DNA of 64,000 bases from Mycobacterium vicinigordonae (GCF_013466425.1 NZ_CP059165.1:4526001-4590000), one strand, 5' to 3'. Positions 1 to 8,904 are shown, counted from the stretch's first letter. Translations and numbers: made by a program. Notes: a model not told the origin generated them from the letters alone.

Positions 1-528
1 CACGGCCTCGCGTTCCATCGCGAACCGGTCGGCCTGGTCCCCGCCGGTACTGCTGGTATTGCTTTCTTCCCGAGCGGCCAAGCTGATCGCTAGCGTCGCG
101 ACGGCGCTGCTTAACACGATCGCCGCTTCTTCGACGTAACCGCGCCGGCTCAGCGCATCCACCTCGGTGACCAGCAACTGCACCCCGGCATCGCCCCGCG
201 GAAAGAGAACCTGCAAGTATGACGCCAATCCAGGGTGCTCGACGCTGTAGTGCCACAGCTGCAGCCCGAACGCGAGCAAGTGCTGCTCGATGCCGTCGTC
301 CGGGTCGTCGCGCAGCTCAAGCTCGGCCAGCAGACTCTCGCCTACGAGGCGCTCCAACTCCCAGCGGCTCTCCACATGCCGGTACAGCGCGGTCGCCGAG
401 ACCCCAAGTCGCGCCGCGACGGCGTTGACGCTCAGCCGGCGCATACCCAGCTCACGACCGACGCGGACAACATCCTCCAGCGCGATCAGTGCAGGCCGAC
501 CGCCCATACGCGACGCCACGGTACTCAT
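1..528 (-). CDS. TetR-family transcriptional regulator (3' end beyond window)
   Basis: The frame is open from an ATG at 528 to the window edge (176 codons) with no stop, so the C-terminus is missing. Residues about 15-65 form a typical TetR DNA-binding domain; the recognition helix region reads LGVSATALYRHVESRWEL. The remainder (LLAFGLQLWHYSVEHPGLASYL, then Ala/Leu-rich helices) fits a ligand-binding and dimerisation domain. It is the last visible gene of a minus-strand cluster with a TIGR03085-type protein and a desaturase-reductase pair, so control of lipid desaturation is possible but inferred. An IdeR-like box lies about 40 bp upstream. The family call is firm; the ligand is unknown. Confidence 0.85.
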   Translation of the reverse strand, partial: MSTVASRMGGRPALIALEDVVRVGRELGMRRLSVNAVAARLGVSATALYRHVESRWELERLVGESLLAELELRDDPDDGIEQHLLAFGLQLWHYSVEHPGLASYLQVLFPRGDAGVQLLVTEVDALSRRGYVEEAAIVLSSAVATLAISLAAREESNTSSTGGDQADRFAMEREAV

Positions 529-567
529 TGCAGAACCACCCGGAGCTAGTAAGTTACCCCCACAAAC

Positions 568-586
568 TAAGGGTTGCCTTACCGTA
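568..586. promoter_or_regulatory. IdeR/DtxR-like iron box upstream of the TetR gene
   Basis: TAAGGGTTGCCTTACCGTA matches the DtxR/IdeR consensus TWAGGTWAGSCTWACCTWA at 16 of 19 positions by my hand count. It contains the perfect inverted repeat TAAGG-GTTG-CCTTA. It ends about 40 bp before the TetR start codon, where a core promoter would be expected. A second short repeat, AGGT-CA-ACCT, follows at about 586-595. The match is seen directly; regulation by iron is inferred. Confidence 0.5.
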
Positions 587-611
587 GGTCAACCTCAGGT
601 GCGCTACCGCA

Positions 612-1232
612 CTACAGACCCTTGGGCGCGTCCTGCACGGCTTGCACGGCGGATGGTTCACCCTCGAGGTCGACTCGCGCGGTCCGCCCGACGGCGAACA
701 GCAGTAATTCCTCGGGATCGCCGGTCACCGTGACCGCCGGGCCGTGGCCGGCAATCAAAATCGTCTTGCCGTCAGTGGTACGCAGTGCCACCCGGCCGGG
801 CACCTTCGCCAGCGTCAGCCGGCCCATCAGCGGTACGGTTCGCCGTAACCGTTCGACCAGCTTTGGTTCGAGTTCACGCGGCTCCCAGCCGGGCTGGGCG
901 CGTCGCACGTCTTCGTTGTGGATGAACATCTCCGCGACATTGGCCACCGCGTCAAGCAGTTTGAACGGGGAATAGGCGGGCGGCCCAGACGCGACCTTGT
1001 CCACCAGCGTCCCCCAGTCCGTTTCCTGGGCGACCTTGTTCTGCAGCTTCTGGGTGTGGCCGGCGAAATACGGGATCAGGATGCCCGGCCCGGCGTCCGG
1101 CCGGTACTCCCGGATCACCAGATGGGCCGCCAGATCTCGCGTGTCCCAGCCCTCGCAGAGGGTGGGCGCGTCTGGACCGGTGCCGCGGATGGTCTCAACC
1201 AGAGCGGCACGTTCGCGTCGTGCGACTGACAC
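612..1232 (-). CDS. TIGR03085-like protein of the DinB/mycothiol-dependent isomerase superfamily
   Basis: This 206-residue protein starts at a GTG preceded by a strong GGGAGGG ribosome site. Its N-terminus has the TLCEGWDTRDLAAHLV signature of the mycothiol-dependent maleylpyruvate isomerase/DinB-like four-helix fold, in which conserved histidines usually bind a metal. A second His-containing helix is at AEMFIHNEDVRRA. Family members are often thiol-dependent enzymes or of unknown activity, so no reaction is assigned. It sits 60 bp downstream of the desaturase and upstream of the TetR gene on the same strand, probably in one transcription unit. Confidence 0.7.
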   Translation of the reverse strand: MSVARRERAALVETIRGTGPDAPTLCEGWDTRDLAAHLVIREYRPDAGPGILIPYFAGHTQKLQNKVAQETDWGTLVDKVASGPPAYSPFKLLDAVANVAEMFIHNEDVRRAQPGWEPRELEPKLVERLRRTVPLMGRLTLAKVPGRVALRTTDGKTILIAGHGPAVTVTGDPEELLLFAVGRTARVDLEGEPSAVQAVQDAPKGL

Positions 1233-1292
1233 GTTGACCCTCCCTTCACTGCTCGGGGCGTTCCTGGATCGTATCCCGGCCGGCCCGGCGGA

Positions 1293-2513
1293 TCACGCGG
1301 CGCGCAGCTCCCGCAACGCGGTGCGCAGCCCGCGCCGCTTGCCGGTCTCTGGGTCGACAAAACTTTCCCGGACTCCCTTGCGATTTTGGAACTTCCGTTC
1401 GGAACGCGTCTCGGGCGCGTCGTCGGAGGACGCCTTAAGGTACTTGTCCGGCAGCGCCAGTTTTAGGATCGTCCAGAACGACTGGAAGTACTGTCGCCCA
1501 AGCGATCCCGTGGTGTACGGCAAATCGTACTTCTCGCATAGTTCGCGGACCCGGACGGCGATTTCTGCGTACCGGTTGCTGGGCAGGTCCGGGAAGAGGT
1601 GGTGCTCGATCTGGTAGCACAGGTTCCCGCTGACGAACGCCATGATCGGTCCGGCGTTGAAGTTCGCCGATCCGAGCATCTGGCGCAGGTACCACTCCCC
1701 CTTGGTCTCGTTCTCGAACTCCTCGACAGTGAATTTCTCTGCGCCGTCCGGGAAGTGGCCGCAAAAGATCACCATATAGGCCCAGTAGTTGCGGATCAGG
1801 TTGGCCGTCATGTTGGCCTTGAGGGTGTGCTTCCAGTTGCGTCCGGTCAGCGCCGGGAACACCAGATAGTCCTTACCGGCCTGCTTGGCCACCTTCTTGC
1901 CGATGATCCGCAGATCCTTGCGCGCCTCCGCCCAGGTCTTCTCTTTCTTGCGGAGCTTCTTCGACTCGATGTGGTGCAGCGCAACGCCCCACTCGAACAG
2001 CGTGCCCAGCAATATGTTGTATATCGGGTTGCCCAGGTAATAGGGCTCCCACGGCTCGTCGCGGGTGACGCGCATGATGCCATAACCTACGTCGGCATCC
2101 AGGTCTACGACATTGGTGTACTTGTGGTGCACGAAATTATGCGAGTGCTTCCACTGCACACTCGGGCAAGTGGTGTCCCACTCCCATTCGGTGGAGTGAA
2201 TCTCCGGGTCGTTCATCCAATCCCATTGTCCGTGGGTGATGTTGTGACCCAGTTCCATGTTCTCGATGATCTTCGCCATCGCGAGCATGCCTGTCCCGGC
2301 CAGCCAAGCGAGCCGGTTTCGACTGGCGAACAAGGCAACTCGGCCGCCCGCGGCCAGCGCACGCTGCCACTGAATGGAGCGCCGGATGTAGCGCGCGTCG
2401 CGTTCGCCGCGGGATTCCTCGATATCGGCGCGAATTGCATCCAGTTCTTGCGCCAGCTGCTCGATGTCCTCGGTGGTGAGGTGGGCATATTCCTTGATGT
2501 CGGTGATAGCCAT
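1293..2513 (-). CDS. DesA3-like membrane fatty acyl-CoA desaturase
   Basis: A 406-residue di-iron desaturase carrying all three histidine boxes: HNITH (about residue 91), HNFVHH (about 126) and IEHHLF (about 309). Hydrophobic stretches lie between them, as in acyl-CoA delta-9 desaturases. From memory it resembles M. tuberculosis DesA3 (Rv3229c), a stearoyl-CoA desaturase, including shared stretches around WDWMNDPEIHST and QMLGSANFNAGP. The ATG follows a perfect AGGAGG and lies 11 bp after the reductase stop, so the electron donor and the desaturase are co-transcribed. In H37Rv the desA3 pair is at a distant locus, so this is either a second copy or a relocated one. Confidence 0.88.
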   Translation of the reverse strand: MAITDIKEYAHLTTEDIEQLAQELDAIRADIEESRGERDARYIRRSIQWQRALAAGGRVALFASRNRLAWLAGTGMLAMAKIIENMELGHNITHGQWDWMNDPEIHSTEWEWDTTCPSVQWKHSHNFVHHKYTNVVDLDADVGYGIMRVTRDEPWEPYYLGNPIYNILLGTLFEWGVALHHIESKKLRKKEKTWAEARKDLRIIGKKVAKQAGKDYLVFPALTGRNWKHTLKANMTANLIRNYWAYMVIFCGHFPDGAEKFTVEEFENETKGEWYLRQMLGSANFNAGPIMAFVSGNLCYQIEHHLFPDLPSNRYAEIAVRVRELCEKYDLPYTTGSLGRQYFQSFWTILKLALPDKYLKASSDDAPETRSERKFQNRKGVRESFVDPETGKRRGLRTALRELRAA

Positions 2514-2524
2514 GCAATTTCCTC

Positions 2525-3655
2525 CTAGATCTTGAGCGTGCAGTCGCCGGACGCGGTGGAGATGCAGGTCTGGATGCGGTCGCCCTCGCGATGCTCGTTT
2601 CCCGACCTGATATCACGCACGTGCCCCGCTTCCAGCGGGAGCACACAGGATTGACAGATGCCCATCCGGCAGCCGAACGGCATCTGGATACCCGCTTCTT
2701 CTCCTGCTTCGAGAAGCGTTGTTGCTCCGTCGATTTTCAATGTCTTGTCAGAGATGGCGAAGGTGACCGTGCCACCCTCGCCGCCCTTGTCGGTGGCGGC
2801 GATAGTGAACCGTTCCATGTGTAACTGATCGTCGAGATCTGCTTTTTTCCAGTGCTTTTCGGCCTCATCTAGCAACGCGGGTGGCCCACATATCCAAGCC
2901 GGCCGATCATGCCAGTCGTCAGCGATATCGGCGAGATCGGAGAAATCCAGGTGTCCCTGGCTCTCGGTGAGCTGCAGGTGCAGCCGATAACTCGCTTGCT
3001 CCTTTTCCAATTCGCGCAGCTCGTCACCGAAGATGACGTCGTCGACAGTCGGCGCAGAATGGATGTGCACCACGTCGGCTTGGTGCCCGCGGGACTTCAG
3101 GGTGCGCAGCATAGCCATCACCGGGGTGATCCCGCTGCCGGCGGTGATGAACAGAATTTTCTCCGGCGGCGGGTCAGGAAGCGCAAAATCGCCTTTCGGG
3201 CTTGCCAATCGGACGATGGTTCCCGGTTTCACACCATTCACCAAGTGCGTCGACAAGAAGCCTTCCGGGGTGGCCTTGACCGTGATGGTGATGTTCTTGT
3301 TGTCGCGCCGCGGGATCGACGTCAGCGAATACGAGCGCCAATGCCAGCGCCCGTCCAGCCGCAGCCCGATGCCGACGTATTGGCCTGGGTCGTATTTACC
3401 GGAGAAACCCCAGCCAGGCTTGATCGTCACCGTTGCCGAATCGGCCGTTTCCGATTTGACGTCCACGACGCGGCCCCGGAGCTCACGCGCGGACCACAGC
3501 GGGTTGAGCAGCTTGAGGTAGTCGTCGGGCAGCAGCGGCGTGGTGGCCCGAGCGGCCAACCCGCGGGGGATGTTGACCCAGGGTTTAGATGCCGTCTCAA
3601 CGCCTTTGGCCGGAGCCGTACTCCAGCGGGTGAAGCTGCGAAGGGTGGAACCCAT
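2525..3655 (-). CDS. Ferredoxin reductase-type oxidoreductase, electron donor of the desaturase
   Basis: The product has a flavin domain (RSYSLTS FAD-binding motif), an NAD(P)-binding domain ([14 protein letters not shown]) and a C-terminal plant-type [2Fe-2S] domain with cysteines in CRMGICQSC and a final QTC. This order matches the Rv3230c-type reductases that pass NADPH electrons to DesA3. The frame extends upstream to 3790. I prefer the ATG at 3655 ([11 protein letters not shown], 376 residues) because a GGGAAGAAG site precedes it and the extra N-terminal residues look non-coding. It is first in the operon with the desaturase. Confidence 0.88.
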   Translation of the reverse strand: MGSTLRSFTRWSTAPAKGVETASKPWVNIPRGLAARATTPLLPDDYLKLLNPLWSARELRGRVVDVKSETADSATVTIKPGWGFSGKYDPGQYVGIGLRLDGRWHWRSYSLTSIPRRDNKNITITVKATPEGFLSTHLVNGVKPGTIVRLASPKGDFALPDPPPEKILFITAGSGITPVMAMLRTLKSRGHQADVVHIHSAPTVDDVIFGDELRELEKEQASYRLHLQLTESQGHLDFSDLADIADDWHDRPAWICGPPALLDEAEKHWKKADLDDQLHMERFTIAATDKGGEGGTVTFAISDKTLKIDGATTLLEAGEEAGIQMPFGCRMGICQSCVLPLEAGHVRDIRSGNEHREGDRIQTCISTASGDCTLKI

Positions 3656-4120
3656 AGTTCTTCTTCCCGTGATTGAGGGGCCTGATCGCGGACGCCGCGC
3701 GATAGGGCTGGATGCGCGGTCCCCATCGGCTTCCCCAGCTGCTTCTTCGCTAAACACTTGTTCGCCGAAACTCGGACTCGGGCCGCTCATCAGGCACCGC
3801 CGTGCCGCAAGAAAGCGCTACGAACTGCTGCGACAGCCGGCTTCGAATTCCGGGGGCGCGTTTCGACGTCGAACAGAATCAGTGCACAGTTTGGCTACGC
3901 AGCCGCTATTCAGCGCCAACGCTCAAACAGACGGCGAGGCTTCCGTCCCTGCCCACCCAGCTCGGCGCAACAGGGGCCGTAGAAATTTCCTTGGGCCGTG
4001 CGCCGCGACTGCCACAGCGGCACATTACGTTCACAGAAAAAGCAGGTGACCGACCAGACGCTCCAACCGCCCATATCGGTCAGACTACGGCTGTCCGGTG
4101 CAATCATCCGCGATTGCCAG
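3656..4120. other. Intergenic stretch of about 465 bp with no convincing gene
   Basis: This region separates the reductase start from the tRNA-Leu 3' end and should hold the promoter of the desaturase operon. Plus-strand frames through it show the Arg/Pro/Ala-rich composition of non-coding high-GC DNA. The only frame with some character is a 54-codon minus-strand ORF (3910-4074) with a CxxC pair and a later CC pair. It lacks a ribosome site and is listed separately as a finding. Confidence 0.6.
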
Positions 4121-4204
4121 TGCGGGCGGTGGGACTCGAACCCACACGCTCTCTCGAGCACCGGCACCTAAAGCCGGCATGTATGCCAATTTCATCACGC
4201 CCGC
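4121..4204 (-). tRNA. tRNA-Leu (anticodon TAG)
   Basis: Read on the minus strand, GCGGGCG at the 5' end pairs with CGCCCGC at the 3' end over seven bases, followed by discriminator A. The T arm contains GGTTCGAGTCC, and the anticodon loop CTTTAGG gives TAG (positions 4168-4170). The long variable arm typical of class II tRNAs (CTCGAGAGAGCG) marks it as tRNA-Leu. CCA is not encoded. It lies between the desaturase cluster and lprD. Confidence 0.95.
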
Positions 4205-4309
4205 GCGCTGCCGATAGTACCGTCCGGCCACGCTGCGAACCCCTCGGCCGCGCGGACCCGGAGGCGTCAGCCGAACCCGGCCGCAGTCACCGCGCGGTAC
4301 CGTCATGGG

Positions 4310-4696
4310 GTGTCCAAGCAGGCCAACACGAGGCACCATCGGCCCGCGGCGATCGCCTTGGTGATCGTCGCGGCGTGCGGCTGCCTGGCGTTGGGCTGGT
4401 GGCAGTGGACGCGGTTCCAGTCTGTGTCGGGTAGCTATCAGAACCTCGGCTACGCACTACAGTGGCCGATGTTCGCCGCCTTTTGCGTGTACGCGTACCG
4501 CAAGTTCGTCCGCTACGAACAAGAACCGCCGCGGCGCAGTGACACCGTCACCGAGATACCGTCCGGCCTGCTGCCGGAACGGCCGAGGCCCGCAGCCGGC
4601 CAGATCGACGACCCCGCCCTGCGCGAGTACAACGCCTACCTAGCCGAACTCGCCGAGCACGATTCAAAGAAGAAACAGAACAGGACCACCGCATGA
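4310..4696 (+). CDS. lprD: LprD-like membrane protein (Rv1343c family)
   Basis: This 128-residue protein has an N-terminal hydrophobic segment (IALVIVAACGCLALGWWQW) with a lipobox-like VAAC, and a second hydrophobic stretch (LQWPMFAAFCVYAYRKFV). A charged cytoplasmic-type tail ends NAYLAELAEHDSKKKQ. It matches Rv1343c (LprD), a conserved mycobacterial protein of unknown role, in length and sequence as I recall it. The start is a GTG at 4310. Its stop overlaps the next start as ATGA, so the two genes are translationally coupled. Whether the cysteine is lipidated is uncertain because two membrane spans are predicted. Confidence 0.85.
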   Translation: MSKQANTRHHRPAAIALVIVAACGCLALGWWQWTRFQSVSGSYQNLGYALQWPMFAAFCVYAYRKFVRYEQEPPRRSDTVTEIPSGLLPERPRPAAGQIDDPALREYNAYLAELAEHDSKKKQNRTTA

Positions 4697-5049
4697 GCAC
4701 TCCCGAGACACCTGAGGCCGAACGCGGCGCCTCGGTATTTCCCGTCGAGAAAATCCGCACCGCGCTAATTGCGTATCGGGTCATGGCGTGGGTGACGGGC
4801 ATCTGGCTCATCGCGCTGTGCGGCGAGATCGCCTCGCACCTGGTCTTTCACCACGAGATCCGCTGGATCGAGGTGGTGCACGGCTGGGTCTACTTCATCT
4901 ACATGCTGGCCGCGTTCAATCTCGCGATCAAGGTCCGCTGGCCGATCGGCAAGACGGTCGGTGTACTGCTGGCCGGAACCATCCCGTTGCTGGGCATCCT
5001 GGTCGAGCAGCGCCAGACCCGCTCCGTCAAGGCGCAGTTCGCGGTCTGA
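4693..5049 (+). CDS. DUF3817 integral membrane protein (Rv1342c family)
   Basis: A 118-residue protein with three hydrophobic segments: VMAWVTGIWLIALCGEIAS, VHGWVYFIYMLAAFNLAI and TVGVLLAGTIPLLGILVEQ. It belongs to the DUF3817 family of small actinobacterial membrane proteins with no established function. The 4-bp overlap with the preceding lprD-like gene predicts one dicistronic message and a shared membrane role. It converges with rdgB, leaving only 7 bp between the stops. Confidence 0.85.
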   Translation: MSTPETPEAERGASVFPVEKIRTALIAYRVMAWVTGIWLIALCGEIASHLVFHHEIRWIEVVHGWVYFIYMLAAFNLAIKVRWPIGKTVGVLLAGTIPLLGILVEQRQTRSVKAQFAV

Positions 5050-5056
5050 GCCGCGA

Positions 5057-5653
5057 TTACGGGGACGTGAAAAGAGTCCGCAGCGCCGGCAGCAGCAGCG
5101 TCAGCGCGCGACCCCGGTGCGATATCGCGTCTTTCTCGGCCGGGCTGAGTTGGGCCGCGGTGCGGCCAGGGGCGTCGTCGGGGAGAAACACCGGGTCGTA
5201 GCCAAAGCCACCGTCACCGCGCAGCTCACGGCCGATGGTGCCGGTCCACTCCCCGCGCACCACCACCTCGCCCGCTCCGGAGACCAGCGCGCATGCCGAT
5301 ACGAAGGCGGCGCCGCGTCGCCCATCGGGCACGTCTTGCAGTTGCGCCAGCAGCAACGCGGTGTTGGCGGCGTCGTCGCCGTGCCGGCCCGACCATCGCG
5401 CCGACAGCACGCCCGGCATTGCGTTCAGGGCGGCGACTTCCAGCCCGGAATCATCGGCGACGGCCGGCAAGCCGGTCGCCGCGAAAGCATCGCGCGCTTT
5501 GGCCAGCGCGTTATCCTCGAACGTCGCACCGGTCTCCGGCGCTTCGTCGAACGGCGCCACGTCGCTTAGCGACACCAGTGTTACGCCAGATAGTCCTGCG
5601 CCATCCAGCACTCGCTGCAGCTCTGCCAGTTTCTTGCGATTGCGGCTAGCCAC
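5057..5653 (-). CDS. rdgB: XTP/dITP diphosphatase (RdgB/HAM1), start uncertain
   Basis: A house-cleaning pyrophosphatase that removes ITP, dITP and XTP from nucleotide pools. Family motifs include SRNRKKLAELQ near the N-terminus, TGATFEDNALAKA, ADDSGLEV with the catalytic Asp, GFGYDPVF and SHRGRAL. The GTG at 5653 gives 198 residues but cuts off the first beta strand, which is normally complete before the SRN motif. The frame continues upstream (DPPRLLV) into the rphA end without an ATG, GTG or TTG; CTG codons occur at 5654-5659 and 5690-5692. The true start is therefore probably a non-canonical codon upstream. It is the last gene of the rphA operon. Confidence 0.9.
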   Translation of the reverse strand: MASRNRKKLAELQRVLDGAGLSGVTLVSLSDVAPFDEAPETGATFEDNALAKARDAFAATGLPAVADDSGLEVAALNAMPGVLSARWSGRHGDDAANTALLLAQLQDVPDGRRGAAFVSACALVSGAGEVVVRGEWTGTIGRELRGDGGFGYDPVFLPDDAPGRTAAQLSPAEKDAISHRGRALTLLLPALRTLFTSP

Positions 5654-5688
5654 CAGCAGCCGTGGCGGGTCATCACCCGCGTGTGCAG

Positions 5689-6468
5689 TCAGCTTCCGAA
5701 CGCCTTCGGTTGTGGCGCTCCCTCGGGCAGCTCGCCCGGATACGGCAACGCCAACGCCTCGCGCTGAGCGGCGAACAATTTGTCACACCCGGCCAGCGCC
5801 ATGTCGAGCAACTTGTCCAGGGTTGATCGCGGAAAGGTCGCGCCTTCGCCGGTGCCCTGCACCTCGACCAGCGTCCCGGTGTCGGTCGCGACGACGTTCA
5901 TGTCGACCTCGGCGCGCGAGTCCTCCTCGTAGGGAAGATCCGCCCGGACTCGGCCGTCGACGACCCCGACGCTGATCGCCGCGATGGCGCAGGACAGCGG
6001 CCGGGGATCGGACAGTTTGCCCAATGCGGACAGGTAAGTCACCGCGTCAGCCAGCGCCACGTAGGCGCCGGTGATGGCGGCGGTTCGGGTGCCGCCGTCG
6101 GCCTGCAGCACATCACAGTCCACCGCGATGGTGTTCTCCCCCAGCGCCCCGAGGTCGATGCACGCCCGCAGCGAGCGACCGACTAACCGGCTGATCTCCT
6201 GGGTACGGCCGCTGGGCCGGCCCTTCACCGATTCCCGATCCGACCGCGTGTGGGTGGCCGACGGCAGCATCGCGTACTCGGCGGTCAACCAACCCAGGCC
6301 CGATCCTTTGCGCCAGCGGGGCACGCCTTCGGTGACGCTGGCGGTACACAACACCTTGGTGCGACCGAATTCGATCAGCACCGAACCCGCCGGATTCTCG
6401 GTGAAACCCCTGGTGATGACCACTGGACGAAGCTCGTCGTCGAGGCGGCCGTCTTCTCGTTTGGACAC
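5689..6468 (-). CDS. rphA: RNase PH
   Basis: A phosphorolytic 3'-5' exoribonuclease that trims tRNA 3' ends, normally a hexamer. Characteristic segments are [18 protein letters not shown], the [16 protein letters not shown] helix, [16 protein letters not shown] and the acidic [13 protein letters not shown] site. The frame is open to 6498, but the GTG at 6468 ([14 protein letters not shown]) gives 259 residues, the usual mycobacterial length, so I chose it. It lies downstream of the MBL phosphodiesterase-like gene and just upstream of rdgB on the same strand. Confidence 0.93.
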   Translation of the reverse strand: MSKREDGRLDDELRPVVITRGFTENPAGSVLIEFGRTKVLCTASVTEGVPRWRKGSGLGWLTAEYAMLPSATHTRSDRESVKGRPSGRTQEISRLVGRSLRACIDLGALGENTIAVDCDVLQADGGTRTAAITGAYVALADAVTYLSALGKLSDPRPLSCAIAAISVGVVDGRVRADLPYEEDSRAEVDMNVVATDTGTLVEVQGTGEGATFPRSTLDKLLDMALAGCDKLFAAQREALALPYPGELPEGAPQPKAFGS

Positions 6469-6557
6469 GACGCTTACCCTATCGGTCGCGACGCGCACGC
6501 ACCGGCGCGGCGAGATTTCGCCAGGGTTTAGCGAGCCGGGTTACGGTCGGCGACGCG

Positions 6558-7379
6558 CTAGGAGTTCTTGACCTCGAAGGTCTCACCGGGCACCACCGCG
6601 TGCACCGGACCGTCGAATTCCGCTTTCGCCTCGCTGATCACGTCCTCCCGCGAGGTCCAGGGCGGGATGTGGGTCAACATCAACTCGCGCACTCCGGCCC
6701 GCGCCGCGGCCCGGCCGGCCTCGGTGCCGGAAAGATGCAACGCCGGCGGATGTTTCGGGGAGTGCGTCCAGGATGCCTCGCACAGGAACGCGTCGGCGCC
6801 CTGCGCCAGTTCGACCAGCTGATCGCACTCGCCGGTGTCGCCGCTGTACACCAGCGATGCCCCCGTGGGGTCGGTGAATCGCAAACCGAATGACTCGGTG
6901 GGATGCGCGACCACTCGAGGGACGATGGTAAGCGCGCCGATCGTCACCGCTTCGCCGTCCACCCAGTGGCGAACGTCGAAAATGTCTGAGCAGTCGTCGA
7001 TTTCGCCACCGTAGGGTGACGACGCCGCCCCCATCCGCGACCACGTGTCGCTGGGGCCATATAGCAGCGCCTTGCCACTCGGGCGTGACGTCGGATGGTA
7101 CCGGCGCCACACGAACAGTCCCGGCAGATCCAAGCAATGATCGGCGTGCAGATGCGACAGCAGCACGTGCACGGAGCCTGGGTCGGCGTGGCGCTGCAGT
7201 GCGCCGAGCACACCTCCGCCGAAGTCGATGACCAGGGGCGGAGTGTCCGGTGCCCGGAGCAGGTAACCGGACGCGGGTGAATCCGGACCCACGACGCTGC
7301 CGGAGCATCCGAGCACGGTTAGTCGCACGGACACCACTGTGCCATGCCGGATACCACGATGGGGAAAACATCGCCGCAT
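6558..7379 (-). CDS. MBL-fold cyclic nucleotide phosphodiesterase-like protein (Rv1339 family)
   Basis: A 273-residue metallo-beta-lactamase fold protein with the metal motif SHLHADHCLD (about residue 85), a later His in VVAHPTESF, the Asp in YSGDTGECD and the C-terminal His in LTHIPPWTSRE. Rv1339 of M. tuberculosis, which I recall as nearly collinear, has been described as an atypical class II cAMP phosphodiesterase. This gene may therefore remove cAMP made by the cyclase at 25.4 kb. That link is an inference. It is followed by rphA and preceded by murI on the same strand. Confidence 0.88.
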   Translation of the reverse strand: MRRCFPHRGIRHGTVVSVRLTVLGCSGSVVGPDSPASGYLLRAPDTPPLVIDFGGGVLGALQRHADPGSVHVLLSHLHADHCLDLPGLFVWRRYHPTSRPSGKALLYGPSDTWSRMGAASSPYGGEIDDCSDIFDVRHWVDGEAVTIGALTIVPRVVAHPTESFGLRFTDPTGASLVYSGDTGECDQLVELAQGADAFLCEASWTHSPKHPPALHLSGTEAGRAAARAGVRELMLTHIPPWTSREDVISEAKAEFDGPVHAVVPGETFEVKNS

Positions 7380-7416
7380 TTATCGCCGCATTCAAGGGTC
7401 GCAATCATCGGCATTC

Positions 7417-8244
7417 CTAATGTACGTGTGTATGACGAACGGGCTCGACACCGGTGACAGCGGGCCCCAGGAACCGGGCCGCCAGCCGCAGGAACGCCTC
7501 GGGGTCACCGGTGGCCTCGAACAGCCGCGACGGCACCGCGCCGTCGGACTCGACCGGATGTGGTCGCAGCAGGTCGCGCTCGGTGAGAACGCGCAGCACC
7601 TGCTTAGCGGTCTCCTCGGCGCTGGAAACCAGCGTGACGTCCTCGCCCATCACCAGTTGGATCAACCCGGACAGCAGCGGGTAGTGCGTGCAGCCGAGCA
7701 CCAGCGTGTCGACCCCGGCGCGCTGCAGCGGCTCCAAGTACCCCTCGGCCAGGCCGAGCACCTGGCGGCCGCTGGTGATCCCCCGCTCGACGAAGTCGAC
7801 GAAGCGCGGACAGGCCACCGCGGTGATCTCGGTGTCGCGGGCGGCGGCAAACGCGTCCTGGTAGGCGTGCGAGGTGATCGTGGCCCGGGTGCCGATCACC
7901 CCGATGCGGCCGTTGCGGGTGGCGGCCACGGCGCGGCGCACCGCCGGCAGAATCACTTCTACGACGGGCACGTCGTAGCGTTCCCGCGCATCGCGAAGGC
8001 AAGCCGCGGACGCCGAGTTGCATGCGATCACCAGCACCTTGACGCCGCGGTTGACCAAGTCGTCGCCGATGGCCAGCGCGTGGGCACGGATCTGCGGGAT
8101 GGTCAGCGGACCGTACGGCCCGTTACCGGTGTCGCCAACATAGATGATTTCTTCGTCCGGCAACTGGTCGATGATCGCCCGCGCAACCGTTAATCCCCCT
8201 ACGCCGGAATCGAATATCCCGACGGGTGCCAGCGGCGAACTCAT
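7417..8244 (-). CDS. murI: Glutamate racemase
   Basis: This 275-residue enzyme converts L- to D-glutamate for peptidoglycan. Both catalytic cysteines are visible, in [10 protein letters not shown] (about residue 75) and LGCTHYPLL (about residue 186), along with the N-terminal [16 protein letters not shown] motif and the [11 protein letters not shown] segment. It starts 3 bp after the rhomboid stop and is followed by the MBL gene, so it belongs to the long minus-strand operon that begins with clpS. Confidence 0.95.
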   Translation of the reverse strand: MSSPLAPVGIFDSGVGGLTVARAIIDQLPDEEIIYVGDTGNGPYGPLTIPQIRAHALAIGDDLVNRGVKVLVIACNSASAACLRDARERYDVPVVEVILPAVRRAVAATRNGRIGVIGTRATITSHAYQDAFAAARDTEITAVACPRFVDFVERGITSGRQVLGLAEGYLEPLQRAGVDTLVLGCTHYPLLSGLIQLVMGEDVTLVSSAEETAKQVLRVLTERDLLRPHPVESDGAVPSRLFEATGDPEAFLRLAARFLGPAVTGVEPVRHTHVH

Positions 8245-8247
8245 TGC

Positions 8248-8904
8248 TCAGCGGGGCGCACGGATGGCCCGCTTCCGTTCTCTGGCCTTGCGTTCCGGCG
8301 ACGACAGCAGATACGCGGCCACCACACCGGCCACGGCGCCGCACAGGTGCCCCTGCCAGGACACGCCGCCGCACACCCCGAGCACCGGTAGCGCACCCAG
8401 CAGCACCCCGCCGTACACGAACAGCACAGCCAGCCCGATGACGATGTTCCACAACCTGCGCACAAAGATCCCGAACACCAGCAGGAAGGCCAGCCAGCCG
8501 AAGATCAACCCGGAGGCGCCGATGTGATCGGTTGGGCCGCAACTGCTGCCGATGTTGCCGATCAGCCAGGTGCCGAAGCCGCCCAGGATCCAGATGATCG
8601 CGGTGGCCCAGACGAAGCGCGACAATCCGGCCAGCGTCACCAAGAAGCCCAGCACCAACATCGGTACCGTGTTGGCGATCAGATGCCCCCAGTTCGCATG
8701 TAGCAGAGGCGCGAACAGGATCCCCCACAACCCGTCGGTGGTCTGGGGCCTGATGCCGTTGCGGTCCAGCCGGCCGCCAGTGAGCTGGTCGATCAGCTCG
8801 ACAACGTAAAGGAGCGCGACGAACGTGATGATCGTCGTCGCCCCGGTCACCCAGGCCGGCTTCTTATCCTGCGTCGCCGGCGGGTGCGACCCGCTTCTGC
8901 CCAT
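8248..8904 (-). CDS. Rhomboid-family intramembrane serine protease (Rv1337 family)
   Basis: A 218-residue polytopic protein with about six hydrophobic helices. The catalytic serine is in IGASGLIFG and the catalytic histidine in WQGHLCGAVAG. The ANWGHLIANTVPMLVLG segment holds the conserved HxxxN motif. Its substrate is unknown. The ATG at 8904 lies inside the degenerate 3' end of cysM described in the scar entry, and the protein is shorter at its N-terminus than the H37Rv homologue as I recall it. murI follows after 3 bp. Confidence 0.9.
   Translation of the reverse strand: MGRSGSHPPATQDKKPAWVTGATTIITFVALLYVVELIDQLTGGRLDRNGIRPQTTDGLWGILFAPLLHANWGHLIANTVPMLVLGFLVTLAGLSRFVWATAIIWILGGFGTWLIGNIGSSCGPTDHIGASGLIFGWLAFLLVFGIFVRRLWNIVIGLAVLFVYGGVLLGALPVLGVCGGVSWQGHLCGAVAGVVAAYLLSSPERKARERKRAIRAPR

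Noticed and set aside
235..733. Plus-strand ORFs at the left edge
   Set aside because: They are antisense to the TetR gene, whose HTH is clear on the minus strand.
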